A stretch of DNA of 64,000 bases from Streptomyces iconiensis (GCF_028657195.3 NZ_JANCPR020000039.1:1-64000), one strand, 5' to 3'. Positions 39,488-48,321 are shown, counted from the first letter of the stretch. The notes: a model not told the origin generated them from the sequence alone. Translations and numbers: made by a program.

Positions 39488-41325
39488 GACGGCCTCCGCT
39501 GCGACCCGGCGTCGTCCGCCTCGCGGCCCGCGGCGTCCGGAGCCGGAACCCCAGGACCGCGCGCGCCTCCGCCCACGCCCACGCCCGTGCCTCCACCGCC
39601 TCCGCCCGCGCCTTCTCCGGCCCCGCTTCCACCGGCCAGGTCGGCGTCCAGGCCGGCGCCGGAGTCCGTCCCGGAGGGGAAGCGCGCGGAGTCCGCCGGC
39701 CTCACCCCCTCGCTTTCCGGCGCCCCCGGCGCGACGATCGCGATCCGTTCGTCGGCTTCCGGATGGCGCAGCGAGAAGGTGGGCGAGTCGGAACGGATGC
39801 GGGGCAGCGCGTGGAAGTTGTGCCGCGGGGGAGGGCAGGAGGTCGCCCACTCCAGAGAGCGGCCGTAGCCCCAGGGGTCGTCCTCGGTGACCTTCTCCGC
39901 GTGGGTCGTGGTCCACCACACGTTGTAGACGAAGACCAGTGTGGAGACGCCCAGAAGGAAGGCGCCCAGCGAGGAGACGGTGTTGAGCGCCGTGAAACCG
40001 TCGGCCGGCAGATAGTCGGCGTAACGGCGCGGCATGCCCTCGGCACCCAGCCAGTGCTGCACGAGAAACGTGACCTGGAAGCCCACCAGGGTCAGCCAGA
40101 AGTGCACCTTGCCGAGGCCCTCGTTGAGCATGCGTCCGGTCAGCTTCGGCCACCAGAAGTAGAAGCCGCCGAACATGGCGAAGACCACCGTGCCGAAGAG
40201 CACGTAATGCAGGTGGGCGACGATGAAATAGCTGTCCGTCGCGTGGAAGTCCAGCGGCGGCGAGGCGATCAGTACGCCGCTGAGTCCGCCGAGCAGGAAG
40301 GTGACGAGGAAGCCGATGCCCCACAGCATCGGCGTCTCGAAACTCAGCGAACCCCTCCACAGGGTGCCGATCCAGTTGAAGAACTTCACCCCCGTAGGCA
40401 CCGCGATCAGGAACGAGGTGAGGGAGAAGAAGGGCAGCAGCACGCCCCCCGTCGCGAACATGTGATGGGCCCACACCACGGCGGAGAGCATCGTGATGGC
40501 GGCGGTCGCACCGACCAGACCGATATAGCCGAAGAGCGGTTTACGGCTGAAGACGGGGAAGATCTCGCTGACGATCCCGAAGAACGGAAGCGCGACGATA
40601 TAGACCTCCGGGTGCCCGAAGAACCAGAAGAGGTGCTGCCACAGAAGTGCGCCACCGTTCGCGGGATCGTAGATGTGCGCCCCGAATTTACGGTCCGCCT
40701 CCATCGCGAACAGGGCAGCGGAGAGCACGGGGAAGGCGAACAGCGCAAGAATCGACGTGAACAGCACGTTCCAGGTGAACAGCGGCATCCGGAACATCGT
40801 CATTCCCGGCGCACGCAGACAGATGATGGTCGTGATGAAGTTGACGGCGCCGAGGATGGTGCTCAGCCCTGAGACGATCAGCCCCATGGTCCACAGATCA
40901 CCGCCCGTACCCGGCGAGTACTTGGGTCCGTGCAGCGGCGCATAGGCGAACCAGCCGAAGTCCGCCGCGCCTTGAGCGGTGAGCAGGCCCCCCACGACCA
41001 TCAGGCCACCGAACAGGTACACCCAGTAGGTGAAGGCGTTCAGCCGGGGAAAGGCCACATCCGGCGCTCCGATCTGCAGCGGCATGATGGCGTTGGCGAA
41101 ACCGGCGAACAGAGGCGTGGCGAACAGCAGCATCATGATGGTGCCGTGCACGGTGAAGAGCTGGTTGTACTGCTCGTGCGAGAACAACTGCATATGGGGC
41201 CTGGCCAGCTCGGCCCTCATCAGCAAGGCCATGAGGCCGGCCCCGGCGAAGAAACAGAAAGATGTGACGAGATAGAGATTGCCAATCACTTTGTGATCGG
41301 TCGTCGTCAGCCAGCGCAGCACCAT
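39484..41325 (-). CDS. ctaD: aa3-type cytochrome c oxidase subunit I (CtaD)
   Basis: This 613-residue haem-copper oxidase catalytic subunit has 12 helices. Visible residues are the His of low-spin haem a in NQLFTVHGTIMM, the CuB and crosslinked Tyr motif WFFGHPEVYI, VVWAHHMFATG (two CuB His), and the haem a/a3 ligands in DSYFIVAHLHYVLFG. The Glu of HPEVY places it in the A1 group. GGAG lies about nine bases before the ATG at 41325. The C-terminus carries an extra 100 residues of Gly/Ala/Pro/Ser low complexity beyond the usual end, exposed to the cytoplasm. CtaC (CuA) and CtaE are not encoded here, so this is a second CtaD that must share them. Confidence 0.93.
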   Translation of the reverse strand: MVLRWLTTTDHKVIGNLYLVTSFCFFAGAGLMALLMRAELARPHMQLFSHEQYNQLFTVHGTIMMLLFATPLFAGFANAIMPLQIGAPDVAFPRLNAFTYWVYLFGGLMVVGGLLTAQGAADFGWFAYAPLHGPKYSPGTGGDLWTMGLIVSGLSTILGAVNFITTIICLRAPGMTMFRMPLFTWNVLFTSILALFAFPVLSAALFAMEADRKFGAHIYDPANGGALLWQHLFWFFGHPEVYIVALPFFGIVSEIFPVFSRKPLFGYIGLVGATAAITMLSAVVWAHHMFATGGVLLPFFSLTSFLIAVPTGVKFFNWIGTLWRGSLSFETPMLWGIGFLVTFLLGGLSGVLIASPPLDFHATDSYFIVAHLHYVLFGTVVFAMFGGFYFWWPKLTGRMLNEGLGKVHFWLTLVGFQVTFLVQHWLGAEGMPRRYADYLPADGFTALNTVSSLGAFLLGVSTLVFVYNVWWTTTHAEKVTEDDPWGYGRSLEWATSCPPPRHNFHALPRIRSDSPTFSLRHPEADERIAIVAPGAPESEGVRPADSARFPSGTDSGAGLDADLAGGSGAGEGAGGGGGGTGVGVGGGARGPGVPAPDAAGREADDAGSQRRPS

Positions 41326-41509
41326 TCAACTGTCTCCGTCCGGAACGCCTCGGGACTGCTTCCGCGACAGAAGTAGCCTTCCTCGGCGGCCGGAAACCGC
41401 TCGGCGGCGAGATGAACACCCCTGCATGAGAACCACGCCGGGGCGGCTCAGCGAGGGCGGTACCCGCGTCACCCGCACGGCCGCGTGCGGTGCGGCTGGC
41501 CGCTGGGCG

Positions 41510-41902
41510 CTAGTCGCTCAATTCCGCCTTGCCGAAGAAGGTGGCGTATCCGGAGGGCAGCTGGCTGATGAGGTGGTTGAGTTCCCCTCCGCTGACGGAG
41601 TCGGCCAGCGTGGAGAGCACCGCGCTCGCGTCCCATTCGGCGGTGCGGGTGTGCGCGCCCGTGCGTTCGGCGACCCGGTGCAGGAATTCCTCCACTCCGA
41701 AGGTTTCCGGGGCGCCGCCGTCCTGCCTCGCGACGCTCTCGCCGAGTTCCCCGGGCAACTGCGCCGCCAGGTCGTTGGCTTCCGGCGCTGTGATACGGAC
41801 TCCGAGTACCGCGAGGACATCGCGGGTGACCTTCGCTGCCTCTTCTTGGCCGGCGTACTCGCCGCGCTCGCGGACCCGGGCCAGGAATTCGTCTTCACGC
41901 AT
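41510..41902 (-). CDS. DUF2267 protein
   Basis: This 130-residue all-helical protein of the DUF2267 family has two similar halves (EDEFLARVRERGEYAGQEEAAKVTRDVLAVLGVRI; VEEFLHRVAERTG... ADSVSGGELNHLISQLPSGYATFF). The ATG at 41902 gives the usual family length; no convincing ribosome site is visible. The function of the family is unknown to me; copies are common in Streptomyces, often with stress genes. It is monocistronic, on the same strand as ctaD and 184 bp from it. The gap 41903-42406 has no gene, only a GCCGGT run at about 42333-42355. Confidence 0.82.
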   Translation of the reverse strand: MREDEFLARVRERGEYAGQEEAAKVTRDVLAVLGVRITAPEANDLAAQLPGELGESVARQDGGAPETFGVEEFLHRVAERTGAHTRTAEWDASAVLSTLADSVSGGELNHLISQLPSGYATFFGKAELSD

Positions 41903-42406
41903 AGGGGCGCCCCACAGCTTCGACGTTCGTCCGACCCGCGCAGAGGTTCCCTGGGCACCCGCGTACGAAACCCGGCAAACGGCCGGAGGGGACTCTCCTG
42001 AACGGCCGACGCTGGCTCGGCCCGGCCCGGCAGGGGGAGGCACATCGTTCCGGGCAGCCGATGCCGTGTCACCGCGGCGATGCGAGGTTCGGGGCATGAC
42101 GGTCCGGGCGACCGGCGGCCCGGTAAGCCCCTGGGGCCAGGTCTTCCCGCGCCGGGCGCCATGGCTGCGTGGCCGACCCGTCCCCCACTGGCTCCCCCCT
42201 GGCCCCGCAACGAACCTGACCCTCAGCCCTGCGGCCCCCGGACTGACGACGAACCACGGGCCAATTGGCGCGACGAGCCGCGAGCACGTGTCGGTTTACG
42301 AGAAGCTGTGACAACTCCGGGCGGAGCAGTGCCGGCGCCGGTGCCGGTGCCGGTGCGGGGGTTGGGGCGGGCGCCGGGTGGCGTTGAGGTGTTCAGGGAG
42401 GCCGCA

Positions 42407-42907
42407 GTGTCGAGGACGGCGCAGGAGATCTTCGAGAGTTACGTATACGCCGGTGCCGTGAGCCGGGATGCCGATGCCCTTGCCGCGCATTTCACCGTGG
42501 ACGGCGTCTTCGAGGCACCGCTCATGCCGGACGGCGCCGCGTTCCCCAGGCGGTTGGTGGGCCGGGAGGAGATCCGTAGCGGCATGGCGGCGTACTACGA
42601 GCGACAGGCGCGCGAGAACCGTGCGAACCGTGCGCCGAATCTGTCGAAGTCGGGATACGTGCTCCACACCACCTCCGACCCGGAGGTGTTCATCGCCGAG
42701 ATCGACACCGTTTTCGACGGGGAGGAAACGGTCTTCGACGGGGAGGGAACGGTCTTCGGCGGGGAGGGAACGGTCTTCGACGGGGAGGGAACGGTCTTCG
42801 GCGGGGCGGGAGGAGACGTGACCGTTTCGCTGGTACAGATCTTCCGCGTACGCGACGGGAAGATCGCCCGGCTGCGGGACTACTTCGCGCCGGAGCTGAT
42901 GAGCTGA
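42407..42907 (+). CDS. NTF2/SnoaL-like protein with internal heptapeptide repeat
   Basis: This 166-residue cone-barrel protein of the SnoaL/NTF2 superfamily has the usual start TAQEIFESYVYAGAVSRDADALAAHFTVDGVFEAPL and end SLVQIFRVRDGKIARLRDYF. The GTG at 42407 has GGGAGG five bases upstream. Between residues 101 and 136 five tandem copies of a seven-residue unit (TVFDGEG/TVFGGEG) interrupt the barrel, encoded by 21-bp repeats. The normal family member has a single short turn here. The protein may still fold if the repeats form an extended hairpin. Members act as ketoreductases, cyclases or hydroxylases in polyketide tailoring and other small-molecule chemistry; the role here is open. Confidence 0.75.
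   Translation: MSRTAQEIFESYVYAGAVSRDADALAAHFTVDGVFEAPLMPDGAAFPRRLVGREEIRSGMAAYYERQARENRANRAPNLSKSGYVLHTTSDPEVFIAEIDTVFDGEETVFDGEGTVFGGEGTVFDGEGTVFGGAGGDVTVSLVQIFRVRDGKIARLRDYFAPELMS
42707..42814 (+). repeat. Five 21-bp in-frame tandem repeats
   Basis: The unit ACGGTCTTCGACGGGGAGGG (21 bases with the following A) recurs about five times with one or two differences, alternating GAC and GGC at one codon. It lies within the NTF2-like gene and keeps the frame. Confidence 0.8.
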
Positions 42908-42965
42908 CGCTTCCTCGACCGGCGGCGCCGTCCCCGCAGGTCGCCCGGAACCTTCGGCGCCAACG

Positions 42966-43409
42966 GTGAGAACCGGATCTGACCCGCGCGTGGTTCCAGG
43001 TCCGTCAGCCGCCGGTGGTACACGCTGCGGCCCGGGGTGGCTCATGGTCCTCGACGAGCCCTCGGCCGGCCTGGACGCGGCAGCGGAACACGAGATCCAC
43101 ACCTCTCTGCGGGAGCACCGAGGGGCCCGTACGAGCCTGCTCATCTCGCACCGCCTCGGCAACCTGCGGGACGCCGACACCATCGCGGTCCTCACCGACG
43201 GAAAGGTCGTCGAACAGGGCGACCACGCCGCCCTGATGGCGTCCGGCGGCCGGTACGCGCAACTGTTAGCGCTCCAGGCGACGGGCTACCGGCAGGAGCC
43301 GGACGAACGTACGTCCCCGGGCGAACGTACGCCGCCGGGCGAACGCACGTCCCCGAGTGAACGTATGCCGCCGAGCGAACCGACCACCGTGGGAGCAGCC
43401 GACCAATGA
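42966..43409 (+). pseudogene. C-terminal remnant of an ABC transporter ATPase
   Basis: Only the end of a nucleotide-binding domain remains: Walker B LMVLDEPSAGLDA, the H-loop ISHRL and DGKVVEQGDHAALMASGGRYAQL. Walker A, Q-loop and the signature are missing. A stretch reading LTRAWFQVR in another frame at 42979 looks like the segment just before Walker B, suggesting a frameshifted and truncated gene. The tail contains four copies of a six-residue unit (ERTPPG type; 18-bp repeats 43304-43375) and one TTA codon (43266-43268). The stop overlaps the start of the signal peptidase gene (ATGA), a coupling left from an intact exporter gene. ABC ATPase plus S26 peptidase is a pairing known from lanthipeptide-type loci. 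Confidence 0.7.
43304..43375 (+). repeat. Four 18-bp tandem repeats
   Basis: Units of 18 bases beginning CGAACGTACG repeat four times in frame at the end of the ABC remnant and encode ERTSPG-like hexapeptides. Confidence 0.7.
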
Positions 43410-43993
43410 CCACGACGACTCCGGTGATGGCGCGGCCGGCCCCTCCCGTAACCACGGTTCTCGGCTCGCGTGGCGTGCCCGGCGTACTCAGCGCGCTCGG
43501 CGTACGCAGTGCGCTCGGCGTACTCGGTGCGCTCGGAGTGGCCGCCACCGCCGTGCTCGCCCGCCGGGCGCTGGTGTCCGTGACGGTGCGCGGCCGGAGC
43601 ATGGAGCCCGCCTACCGCGACGGTGACCGTGTACTGGTGCTGCGCGCCCGCAGGCTCTCAACCGGCCGGGTCGTTGTCGCGGAGAGGCCAGGTCACGGGC
43701 ACGTCTGGCCCGGACCAGCCCTGAGCCCTGGTGCACGGGCCACGGCGGTGGCGGAGCGCCAGTGGATGATCAAACGCGTGGGCGCACTGCCGGGAGAGCC
43801 CCACGCTCCTGACCTCGGCGAGAGCGGCGAGGTCCCCGGGCATGTGCCGTCCGGGCGCCTCGTCCTGCTCGGCGACAACCCTCAACACAGCGTCGACTCC
43901 CGCCAGTTGGGGTACTTCCCCGCAGAACGGGTCTTGGGAGTGGTACTGCTCACCCGCCCCCGCGCGCGCTCCGCCGCACCACCCTCCGTGTAA
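43406..43993 (+). CDS. S26-family signal peptidase
   Basis: This 195-residue type I signal-peptidase-like protease has a membrane anchor near residues 30-50 and an extracytoplasmic catalytic domain. Catalytic Ser65 lies in GRSMEPAYRDGD and Lys123 in WMIKRVGALPG; the box D/E residues GDNPQHSVDSRQLGYF follow. It is shorter than housekeeping SipX proteins. The N-terminal 30-50 segment is made of Ala/Leu/Gly/Val repeats (period 24 bp). It is coupled by ATGA to a truncated ABC ATPase gene, the context of peptide export and leader removal in RiPP clusters, but no precursor peptide or modification enzyme is seen within 10 kb. It may be a survivor of a degraded locus. Confidence 0.85.
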   Translation: MTTTTPVMARPAPPVTTVLGSRGVPGVLSALGVRSALGVLGALGVAATAVLARRALVSVTVRGRSMEPAYRDGDRVLVLRARRLSTGRVVVAERPGHGHVWPGPALSPGARATAVAERQWMIKRVGALPGEPHAPDLGESGEVPGHVPSGRLVLLGDNPQHSVDSRQLGYFPAERVLGVVLLTRPRARSAAPPSV

Positions 43994-44094
43994 GAGCGTC
44001 GTCGCCGGCTCGTCGTCCGGGCCGCCCGCGGTGGCGGTCAGCCCGGCCGGCCCGCCGCCGACCACCCACCGGAACGGCTCGGATTCCGGCGGGT

Positions 44095-45195
44095 TCACGG
44101 GTTGACCACCGCCATCCAGATCGGCTCCGTACGCGACTGCAACGCGGCCATCGCGGGCCCGACCTCGGTGAGCGGGAAGCGATGGGAGATCAACTGCTCG
44201 GCGCGCAACGTGCCTTGGCGCAGCAGATCGAGCACCTGCCGGGCATCGGCCCGGGTGCACGCGCGCGTGCCGATGATCCGCCAGCAGTTCACCATGAGCA
44301 CACTCGGAGGTATCAGCAGCGGTGTCCCGTTCGCTCCCATGTGGACGAGTGCGCCGCCCGTGGCGAGCGCGGCGAGCGCCTGGGCCGATGCCGGCCCCTC
44401 CGGTACGAAGTCGAGTACGGCGTCGGCACCTTCAGGGGCCAGCTCGCGCAGCCCACGAGTCAGACCCTGGGTGTCCGCCCAGTCCTCTGGCAGCTCGTCG
44501 AGGGCGAGGGTGTCCACGGACATTGGGCCGGCCAACGGCCGTACGGCCGCCAGCCGTTCGGCGCTGCGCCCGACCAGTATCAGACGGGCGACACCGAAGT
44601 GCGCCGCGAGTTTCACGGTGGCCGTGCCCATCGTGCCGGTCGCCGCTGTGACCACGAGCGTCCCGCCGAGCGGTGGCTGCGCCAGCTTCAGGGCACGTAC
44701 GGCATTGGCGAGATCGTGCACCTTGGCGCCCACGTCGAAGCTCACGGCGCCGGGCAGCTCGTCGATCAGCCAGTGGGGTACGCACACGTACTCGGCCAGC
44801 GCGCCGTCGTGGTACGCGTCGTACAGCGGCGTCGGCACGTCACCGAAGGCCGCGTGCCCGATCATCGCCTGTTGCGGACACATCATGTCGCGGTCGCTGC
44901 GGCAGTACGTACAGGAACGGCAGTTGAGGTTCGGATGCACCCGTACGCGTGCGCCAACGGACACGTCCTCCACCTCGGCCCCCACCGCCGCCACCGTGCC
45001 CGCCGCCTCGTGGCCGAGCGTCGTCGGCAGATGCCGGAAGGCGCCCAAGGCCAGCAGCCGCGTCATTCCAGGAGCCAGACCGGCCGAGGCGACCTTGACG
45101 AGAACGTCCTGAGAACCTGGCTCGGGGACAGCGGTCTTCGCCAACTCCGGCGCGGCGGCGCCCTTCTGGACGCGTGCGGCCAACATCGAGGTCAT
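44095..45195 (-). CDS. Zinc-type alcohol dehydrogenase family protein (MDR)
   Basis: This 366-residue medium-chain dehydrogenase has the GroES-like domain followed by a Rossmann domain. The structural zinc cluster is complete (four Cys in CRSCTYCRSDRDMMC), and the second catalytic ligand is present in LGHEAAG. The usual first catalytic Cys position (GVCHSD) reads AGLAPGMTR, so the catalytic zinc site is incomplete. The nucleotide motif is TAATGTMGTATVKLA. GAGGAG lies eight bases before the ATG at 45195, ten bases after the stop of the upstream bicupin gene, so the two form an operon. It could be a zinc-independent reductase of quinone or enone type. The substrate probably relates to the ring-cleavage-like bicupin. 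Confidence 0.85.
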   Translation of the reverse strand: MTSMLAARVQKGAAAPELAKTAVPEPGSQDVLVKVASAGLAPGMTRLLALGAFRHLPTTLGHEAAGTVAAVGAEVEDVSVGARVRVHPNLNCRSCTYCRSDRDMMCPQQAMIGHAAFGDVPTPLYDAYHDGALAEYVCVPHWLIDELPGAVSFDVGAKVHDLANAVRALKLAQPPLGGTLVVTAATGTMGTATVKLAAHFGVARLILVGRSAERLAAVRPLAGPMSVDTLALDELPEDWADTQGLTRGLRELAPEGADAVLDFVPEGPASAQALAALATGGALVHMGANGTPLLIPPSVLMVNCWRIIGTRACTRADARQVLDLLRQGTLRAEQLISHRFPLTEVGPAMAALQSRTEPIWMAVVNP

Positions 45196-45205
45196 GTGCG
45201 GCTCC

Positions 45206-46171
45206 TCAGCGCTCGAAGGTCGCGGTGCGCGCCGTCCCGGCCATCTGGGCCAGTTCGCGGGACGAGAGCACGCTGATGTGCTCGCTCGTGCCGGACACCA
45301 CGCTGGTGTGGGCGACGCCGAGCGGGACGCGGACGAAGTCGCCGGGCCCCAACTCGACCGTCCCGCGCTGCGTGTACAGGGTCCTGCGCCCGCTGATCTG
45401 GTACTGGATCTCATCGGCGTCGACGGTGCGTACGTAGACGCGGGGCCCGCCGGCCACCGGGACCAGCCGTACGGTGCCCAGACGGAAGGAGCCGGACCGG
45501 TACAGCCACGTCGTACCCGCGGCCTCCGGCCCGGCCACGAGAACCGCCAACCGCTCCTTCTCGCCGTACACCTGCCCGAGCAGGCGCTCCTCGTCGACAG
45601 GGAACACGGCGAGGTCATGGCCCGGGGCGCCCATGCACTCGGTGACGGCCTCGTTGACCGGCTTCGGCTCCCAGCCGGGGAACGGCGGCATGACCGCCTC
45701 CGAACGCCGTACCGGTGCCTGCTCCTCGGCCACCGGCGCCGGCGTGTAGAAGAGCAGGTGGCTCTCGCGCCGCCCGTAGTTGTCGTGCGCCACACCACGC
45801 GGCAGCCGGGAGAACTCGCCGGCCCTGTGCTCCACGACCCCCAGCTCGGTCATGAGGGTGCGCTCGCCCGCGATCTGGTACGAGATCTCATCGACGTCGC
45901 AGTTGCGGTGGTAGAAGGGCTGCCGGTTGTCCATCGTCTGCCACTCGATGCGCAGTTGACCGCTCTCGTACACACCACGCGGCGGCGCGAACGGCTGAGC
46001 CGCGAACTCCTGCGGGAAGTGCACGACGGCCAGCGGCTCGTGCTCGCGGAAGAGCTCGACGGGGAACGGGCTCGGGCGAGGCGACGCGAGCAGCAGCGCC
46101 TCGTCGCGTTCGACGGTCCGCAGCGGCCCGTCGGAGCCGAACACGGCGAGCACCTCGGTAACGGTTCCCAT
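45206..46171 (-). CDS. Bicupin related to homogentisate 1,2-dioxygenase
   Basis: This 321-residue protein has two cupin repeats: one around 90-165 (FYHRNCDVDEISYQIAGERTLMTELGVVEHRAGEFSRLPRGVAHDNYG) and a second around 230-310 (VYVRTVDADEIQYQISGRRTLYTQRGTVELGPGDFVRVPLGVAHTS). The pattern DEI-YQI-G-RTL and GEF-RLPRGVAH matches the homogentisate-dioxygenase-like group. The His/Glu triad of true HmgA is only partly evident, so a different aromatic or related substrate is likely. GAGGAAG is upstream of the ATG at 46171. First gene of a two-gene operon with the dehydrogenase. The 340 bp upstream hold no gene other than the tRNA-Leu terminator. Confidence 0.78.
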   Translation of the reverse strand: MGTVTEVLAVFGSDGPLRTVERDEALLLASPRPSPFPVELFREHEPLAVVHFPQEFAAQPFAPPRGVYESGQLRIEWQTMDNRQPFYHRNCDVDEISYQIAGERTLMTELGVVEHRAGEFSRLPRGVAHDNYGRRESHLLFYTPAPVAEEQAPVRRSEAVMPPFPGWEPKPVNEAVTECMGAPGHDLAVFPVDEERLLGQVYGEKERLAVLVAGPEAAGTTWLYRSGSFRLGTVRLVPVAGGPRVYVRTVDADEIQYQISGRRTLYTQRGTVELGPGDFVRVPLGVAHTSVVSGTSEHISVLSSRELAQMAGTARTATFER

Positions 46172-46513
46172 GGGGCTTCCTCGTCTCAGGGAGGGCGTCG
46201 GGGGGACGGGGAGGAACAGAGGAGGCAGACGCCGGCGCCTCAGCGCCGTCCGGGCAGGCAACGCGTCGAAAAGGTGCGGGCGCCGTCCCGGCGACGACGG
46301 CCGGCCCCGAGCCGTACCTCGACGAGGACGCCCGCCCCACGCGAAGGCATGCCCCGCACGGTCGTACACGCGGCTCCCGAAGTCCACCCCTGCCGCCCGT
46401 GGCCCCGGTCCCTGGCAGAACGGTCGCTGCGACAAAGGCGACACGCCCGCCGAACCCGGAATCCCGACGGGGCGGTGGGCCGTGCCCACCCACACAACAT
46501 GACAATCAACACA

Positions 46514-46561
46514 AAACTGGCGGCGGGCCGTGACAACTGCATCACGGCCCGCCGCCAGTTT
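46514..46561 (-). terminator. Terminator of tRNA-Leu gene
   Basis: A perfect 20-bp inverted repeat with an 8-base loop (arms 46514-46533 and 46542-46561), followed on the minus strand by TTTTGTGTTG, ends 11 bases past the tRNA 3' end. Confidence 0.88.
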
Positions 46562-46571
46562 GTACTGTCTG

Positions 46572-46656
46572 TGTCGGGAGGGGGACTTGAACCCCCACGC
46601 CCTGTAAAGGGCACTAGCACCTCAAGCTAGCGCGTCTGCCATTCCGCCACCCCGAC
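46572..46656 (-). tRNA. tRNA-Leu (GAG)
   Basis: This is an 85-nt class II tRNA with a long variable arm (GTGCCCTTTACAGGGC). Acceptor GTCGGGG pairs with TCCCGAC; the anticodon stem CTAGC/GCTAG encloses TTGAGGT with anticodon GAG. T-loop TTCAAGT is intact. CCA is not encoded. Confidence 0.95.
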
Positions 46657-46792
46657 CAGGTGTGCCGCGGGCCTGTGCGGCCTCGCGACGGGTTAAACCT
46701 TAGCACTGGTTCGGGAGTGCGATCACCCGGCTCTTGGGGTGCGGGGCTGGTAGCGGGAGGATGGGCGCGTACCTGCGAGAAGAGGAGGCAGC

Positions 46793-48109
46793 GTGAGTGC
46801 CGAGAGCCCCGGGACGGCCGAGGAAGAGGTCGTCGAGCTGTGCCGCGATCTGATCCGGATCGACACCAGCAACTACGGGAACAACGAGGGCCCCGGCGAG
46901 CGTGCCGCGGCGGAGTACGTCGCGGAGAAGCTGGCCGAGGTGGGGCTGGAGCCGCAGATCATCGAGTCCAGCCCCGGCCGTGCCTCGACCGTGGCGCGTA
47001 TCGAGGGGGAGGACCGGTCGCGGCCGGGGCTGCTGATCCACGGCCATACGGACGTGGTGCCGGCGAACGCGGACGACTGGCAGCACCACCCCTTCTCCGG
47101 TGAGATCGCCGACGGGTGCGTCTGGGGGCGCGGGGCCGTCGACATGAAGGACATGGACGCCATGACGCTCGCGGTCGTACGCGACCGGCTGCGTACGGGG
47201 CGTAAGCCTCCCCGGGACGTGGTGTTGGCGTTCCTGGCGGACGAGGAGGCGGGTGGCGTCTATGGCGCCAAGCATCTGGTCGACCATCACGCCGACCTGT
47301 TCGAGGGGGTCACCGAGGCGATCGGCGAGGTCGGCGGCTTCTCGTTCACGGTGAACGAGAACCTGCGGCTCTATCTGATCGAGACCGCCCAGAAGGGCAT
47401 GCACTGGATGCGGCTCACCGTGGACGGCACGGCGGGGCACGGGTCGATGACGAACACCGACAACGCGATCACGGAGCTGTGCGAGGCCGTGGGTCGGCTG
47501 GGGCGGCACAAGTTCCCCGTGCGGGTCACCAAGACCGTGCGCTCGTTCCTCGACGAGCTGTCGGACGCGCTCGGCGTGGAGCTGGACCCGGAGGACATGG
47601 AGGAGACCCTCGCCAAGCTGGGCGGTATCGCGAAGATCATCGGGGCGACACTCCAGAACACGGCCGCGCCCACCCAGCTCGGCGCCGGCTACAAGGTGAA
47701 CGTCATCCCGGGGCAGGCCACGGCGCACGTGGACGGAAGGTTCCTGCCGGGACACGAGGAGGAGTTCCTCGCCGATCTCGACCGGGTGCTGGGCCCGCGG
47801 GTGCGCCGCGAGGACGTGCACGCGGACAAGGCGCTGGAGACCAGCTTCGACGGAGCCCTGGTGGACGCCATGCAGTCCTCGCTGCGGGCCGAGGACCCGA
47901 TCGCGCAGGCCGTTCCGTACATGCTCTCGGGCGGTACGGACGCGAAGTCCTTCGACGATCTGGGCATCCGCTGCTTCGGGTTCGCCCCGCTCAAGCTGCC
48001 GCCCGAGCTGGACTTCGCCGGGATGTTCCACGGTGTGGACGAGCGCGTTCCGGTCGACGGGCTCCAGTTCGGTACGCGCGTGCTGGACCGTTTCCTGGAC
48101 CAGGCGTGA
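46793..48109 (+). CDS. M20-family metallopeptidase
   Basis: This 438-residue cytoplasmic dinuclear-zinc hydrolase of the M20 (ArgE/DapE/carboxypeptidase G2) group has the metal and catalytic motifs HGHTDVVPAN, RGAVDMKD, LADEEAGG and the dimerisation-domain His in DGTAGHGSM, with the last metal ligand in the MFHGVDERVP region. GAGGAGG lies six bases before the GTG at 46793. Such enzymes cleave N-acyl amino acids or dipeptides. In Streptomyces the gene sits beside chpH, a conserved neighbourhood I recall, but without known link to chaplins. No motif allows a narrower substrate call. Confidence 0.92.
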   Translation: MSAESPGTAEEEVVELCRDLIRIDTSNYGNNEGPGERAAAEYVAEKLAEVGLEPQIIESSPGRASTVARIEGEDRSRPGLLIHGHTDVVPANADDWQHHPFSGEIADGCVWGRGAVDMKDMDAMTLAVVRDRLRTGRKPPRDVVLAFLADEEAGGVYGAKHLVDHHADLFEGVTEAIGEVGGFSFTVNENLRLYLIETAQKGMHWMRLTVDGTAGHGSMTNTDNAITELCEAVGRLGRHKFPVRVTKTVRSFLDELSDALGVELDPEDMEETLAKLGGIAKIIGATLQNTAAPTQLGAGYKVNVIPGQATAHVDGRFLPGHEEEFLADLDRVLGPRVRREDVHADKALETSFDGALVDAMQSSLRAEDPIAQAVPYMLSGGTDAKSFDDLGIRCFGFAPLKLPPELDFAGMFHGVDERVPVDGLQFGTRVLDRFLDQA

Positions 48110-48321
48110 GCGTTTCCGGACCGGGCATGAGCGAGGCCGCAGGGGGAACGGAGGCCGAACGTACGACGCCGACGTAGTCGTACGACAACCAGCGTGCCGT
48201 CCCAGGGCACGGCGGTGCCCGTACGGGATTCGTGTGGTGCGCGAGGCCCTGCGGCACGGGGGCTTCACTATTCGGCTGGATGTGCCCATGGGACTGAGAA
48301 GGATGAATGATTCCATAAGCT

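Noticed and set aside
42966..46171. Complete RiPP or other biosynthetic gene cluster
   Set aside because: No precursor peptide, modification enzyme or intact exporter found; only a truncated ATPase and a peptidase are present, followed by unrelated oxidative enzymes.
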